Below, one piece after another: positions 61,428 through 64,000 of a stretch of DNA of 64,000 bases (position 1 is the stretch's first letter; each line of letters opens with the position of its first letter). A program made the translations under genes and the position numbers. Under the pieces are notes generated by a model. The model had not been told where the DNA came from. It saw only the letters and a list, made by a program, of their open reading frames with translations, and did no database searches. The stretch comes from Spirirestis rafaelensis WJT71-NPBG6 (GTDB taxonomy: Bacteria; Cyanobacteriota; Cyanobacteriia; Cyanobacteriales; Nostocaceae). The DNA lies in NCBI GenBank assembly GCA_019359015.1, contig JAHHID010000022.1:1-64000 (forward strand), written 5' to 3'.

Positions 61428-61586
61428 AACGAACCGCGTTCGGCTTTGCCGTTGCCGCAGGCTAGACACGAAGGACACGAAGCAAAGAGAAAAAGAGTAA
61501 TATATAATTTATCTAGCTCTCTTTTCTTTTTTTCCTTCGCGTTCTTCGCGTCTTCTCTTCGAGAGGCTTCGCCAAGGTGGTTCGTT
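61428..61586. repeat. MITE-like inverted repeat in the operon gap
   Basis: The ends AACGAACC (61428-61435) and GGTTCGTT (61579-61586) are followed inward by related arms: AGACACGAAGGACACGAAG on the left, and the complement of CTTCGCGTTCTTCGCGTCTT on the right. It is about 160 bp and separates the dynamin-like and Hsp70-like genes. Confidence 0.8.
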
Positions 61587-61606
61587 AAAAAATTATTTTT
61601 CACCAA

Positions 61607-64000
61607 TTAAATCGAATCGCTTTTAGAATTAGCAATATCTGAAAGAATCTGCAACCAAGTAGGAATTTCTGCATTGATTTGCGATTCTTCGGTGGCAATA
61701 TATCTTAATAAGGCTTCCTTTTTAGAAATATTTTGCAGACAAGGAACAATCTGATCCAAAATTCCTTCGAGTTCGGCATTAACTTGCTGATTCACTTCAC
61801 TTACATACTGCACAAGATGTAGACTAGCACTAGCTGTAATTTCATCTCGCAGTCGCAGTACTAAAAGTTGATGGTTGGCAGTTCTAGGGTTATTTTGGCT
61901 TCTTTCTGGCGCCCAATCAAAGATTTGTCCGATGTTGTGTTTATCGTCTTGACGCGCTAGGGGAAACATGTTAGCCGGGACGCTGCTTTTATCTTTGCTA
62001 CTGACTTCGGAAATTATAGCTTCTTGCCATTGGTTGGGATCGCATCCTAAAAGCAGTTTGTAAAATAAATCTGCATCTTCATCACCAAATTTTTCTTGAA
62101 TCTCTTGTTCTTGTTCGGGATGGAGAATTTCTCGCAGGCGATCGCGTTCTTTGGCTATCTGATTTGATAACTTACTTAATAAGTCTACAACGGCTTGACG
62201 AATGCGATCGCGTGCAAAATCTTCTAGTTCTTGAATTGTCTTTTCAAATGCTGGATAAAAATCATCGCTTTTAGTGGGTAGAGAACTATTAATTTTATTT
62301 CCTCTATCAAATAACTTACCAGCAGCACCTTTAGATTCTGTTAGGGATATCATCCCATTATTTGCTTTGTTGAAAAGCAAAGTCCACTGACTCCAATTAA
62401 GAATTCTAAAGGTTAACTCATCTTTGACTACATCACTAACTGTAACGCCTCGTTTGTCTTTGAGTGGTTCTTTACCTAATTCTTTTTGGAATTTTCTGTA
62501 TGTTTTATCTAAAGTTTCAACGGCAAAGCGTAAGTCAAGAAAAGATTGACTGTCTGCCATTGGTATGCCTTGCTCCTGAATTTCTTCTAATATCTTTTTC
62601 AGGTTATCTTCTTGTTGATGCAAAGCGTTAGCAGCTCGACGCGTGTCTTCATAAAGTTGCTTGAAACCGTGAGTAGCTACGTGGGTTTGAATCAATTCTC
62701 GCAGTTTTGCAATACTCCCATCTTGAGCAAAGTAACTCAATTGTCTGCCTAAAGGACTGCGTGAATCAGATTCTAACAATCGTTCGCTTAAACGTCCCCA
62801 TTTTTCTTGCAATCTGTTAGAGCGATCTAAATAATCAGGATAATCTAAGTCAGCTAAAAACTCTGGTGAACCTGCTTTCACTTTACTAGAACGTTTGGCT
62901 AAATCAGCTAATCCTAAGAGTGGCGATAATAGAAGAATTCGTTCTTTTTGGGTGGTAAATGCTGATGCACCGTCAATAGTTGTTTGCAAAACTTTGAGTT
63001 GTTGGCAAACTGTGCTTTCATTTAAAGGATTTTTATCTGTTTTATCGTCAATTAAACTATCAAGTTGTCTTTCGCCACCTTCACTTTCTAAAGGTAGTTG
63101 ATCGAAGCGTCCAACACCCACTAAAATTAAATCCTTAAGGTCTTGTCCTGGGCGTTGCTGCTGCATCATCGTGAAGATTTTATTAGCGCGATCGCTTCCG
63201 GGAGATTTGCCATTTAGCAACACTAAAATTGTCTGCACTTCTGCCAATTCTCGCAACGACAAAAATGTATCTCTCACCCCCGAATTAGCAGCACCCAATC
63301 CCGGAAAATCTAACAAAATAAATTCTGATGTTCCTTGCGATCCAGAAACATCCCAAATCTGTTTTGATATTTTTACCTCAATATCTACGCGACGAATCAA
63401 CGGAAAGCTATTCTGTAATAACTTTGTGGGCAATGTTTGAGGTGCATTTGGTAATCGAATATGCGTTGGGGGTAAATCTTCAAACTTAAGAGTCTGAATT
63501 GCCATCGGCTGATCGGCTAGCGTCAGCCCATCACGGGCAGTGGTAGCATCAATATCGTAGCGTCTACCAGACATAGCCGCACCATATGAGTTATAAGCGC
63601 GAACAAACAATACCAACTCTCGCAACAGATAACGCAACTCCAAGTTTTTACTGCTGTTCCAAAGCTCTTCACACCAGCTTAGGATATCATTCGAGGTTTT
63701 CAGCTTTTCTTGGGGTGTGGCAGACAATCCCGCTGCTATTGTTCTTCGATTTGCTTCCTCTAGCATGAAGCGCAAGCACTCATTCACCTCGTCGTGAGTC
63801 AGATACTCGACAGTAAAATTGCCAACCTGCGTAGTTGCAAAGTTTTCTTGCGGTTTCAGGTGAATGGCGGTAACATTCCCTGTGGTGGGATTCTCACTAA
63901 TTGGTAAAGCGTCTGCATAACCGATTAAACTGCCTAAAAGCAAAGTTTTTCCACTGCTGAATTCTCCCATCACGCCGATTTTCACGCTTGATGTAGCAAG
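61607..64000 (-). CDS. Dynamin-like GTPase (SrfC/LeoA-type), 5' end beyond the window
   Basis: The protein is at least 792 residues. G1 is GEFSSGKT just after the entry point, G2-like ENPTTGNVT about 31-39, G3 DFPGLGA (226-232) and G4-like VGVGRFD (289-295), then long coiled-coil regions (about 440-480, 570-640 and 700-790). There is no transmembrane helix. The frame continues to the window edge with no stop (LATSSV before KIGVMG), so the GTG at 63985 is probably not the real start. It is related to bacterial dynamin-like proteins that remodel membranes; the role here is inferred. Confidence 0.87.
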   Translation of the reverse strand, partial: LATSSVKIGVMGEFSSGKTLLLGSLIGYADALPISENPTTGNVTAIHLKPQENFATTQVGNFTVEYLTHDEVNECLRFMLEEANRRTIAAGLSATPQEKLKTSNDILSWCEELWNSSKNLELRYLLRELVLFVRAYNSYGAAMSGRRYDIDATTARDGLTLADQPMAIQTLKFEDLPPTHIRLPNAPQTLPTKLLQNSFPLIRRVDIEVKISKQIWDVSGSQGTSEFILLDFPGLGAANSGVRDTFLSLRELAEVQTILVLLNGKSPGSDRANKIFTMMQQQRPGQDLKDLILVGVGRFDQLPLESEGGERQLDSLIDDKTDKNPLNESTVCQQLKVLQTTIDGASAFTTQKERILLLSPLLGLADLAKRSSKVKAGSPEFLADLDYPDYLDRSNRLQEKWGRLSERLLESDSRSPLGRQLSYFAQDGSIAKLRELIQTHVATHGFKQLYEDTRRAANALHQQEDNLKKILEEIQEQGIPMADSQSFLDLRFAVETLDKTYRKFQKELGKEPLKDKRGVTVSDVVKDELTFRILNWSQWTLLFNKANNGMISLTESKGAAGKLFDRGNKINSSLPTKSDDFYPAFEKTIQELEDFARDRIRQAVVDLLSKLSNQIAKERDRLREILHPEQEQEIQEKFGDEDADLFYKLLLGCDPNQWQEAIISEVSSKDKSSVPANMFPLARQDDKHNIGQIFDWAPERSQNNPRTANHQLLVLRLRDEITASASLHLVQYVSEVNQQVNAELEGILDQIVPCLQNISKKEALLRYIATEESQINAEIPTWLQILSDIANSKSDSI

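Noticed and set aside
61400-61610. Short frames in the gap between the dynamin-like and Hsp70-like genes
   Set aside because: They lie in the foldback repeat and show repeat-derived Lys/Ser-rich translations.

Overview
The window looks like chromosome of a filamentous, probably heterocyst-forming cyanobacterium (Nostocales type). The HIP1 octamer GCGATCGC recurs throughout. Oxygenic-phototroph genes are present (psbM, psbK, ycf34, a BchH/ChlH-type chelatase subunit). Heptanucleotide short tandem repeats (STRR) and palindromic dispersed repeats fill most gaps. No tRNA, rRNA, CRISPR array or prophage was recognised.

Region by region. 0-9.4 kb: a transposase remnant, an FMN-dependent 2-hydroxyacid oxidase, a decayed dienelactone hydrolase, a Na/Pi-cotransporter-family protein, an M3 oligopeptidase, a decayed IS and a tandem universal stress protein. 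9.4-13.4 kb: psbM, a 2Fe-2S ferredoxin, psbK and tgt on the minus strand, then cobS. 13.5-19.7 kb: an apparently intact IS related to the decayed one, ComF, an HxlR-receiver fusion divergent from an SDR, a GNAT protein, a VOC gene with an in-frame stop, and miaE. 19.7-28.3 kb: a seven-gene minus-strand signalling operon built around a PknG-type kinase. 28.5-38.9 kb: SDR, DUF1338/aminotransferase pair, hydrolase, Nudix, argH, tsaB, ycf34 and the CCA-adding enzyme. 39-48 kb: hicBA-like pair, a large chelatase H subunit, DUF760, aspartoacylase, LysR. 48-57 kb: MHYT-GAF-PAS-MCP sensor, a Ser/Thr kinase, Hsp20, a glutathionyl-hydroquinone-reductase-like GST and a truncated bilin-type GAF protein. 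57-64 kb: a three-gene operon (unknown helical protein, Hsp70-like ATPase, dynamin-like GTPase) running off the right edge.

The two systems most worth attention are the PknG operon and the dynamin/Hsp70-like operon. The PknG operon combines an unknown coiled-coil protein, PknG kinase with zinc ribbons and TPRs, a GNAT protein, a zinc-ribbon PP2C phosphatase, a VWA protein, a zinc-ribbon FHA protein and a four-TM sensor resembling mycobacterial GlnX. This is a plausible membrane-sensor/kinase/phosphatase/FHA-effector circuit, parallel to actinobacterial GlnX-GlnH-PknG-GarA but with extra parts and no visible solute-binding protein. The right-edge operon resembles SrfC/SrfB/SrfA-type sets in architecture.

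Decay and repeat activity are conspicuous. There are pseudogenes of a transposase, a dienelactone hydrolase, a VOC protein and a bile-acid-symporter-like transporter, plus a sensor with an apparent internal deletion. Repeats have entered coding sequence twice: a 27-bp palindromic insertion in the LysR gene and a heptanucleotide array forming the linker of the FHA protein. All functions are read from sequence and remembered family features; no database search was run.
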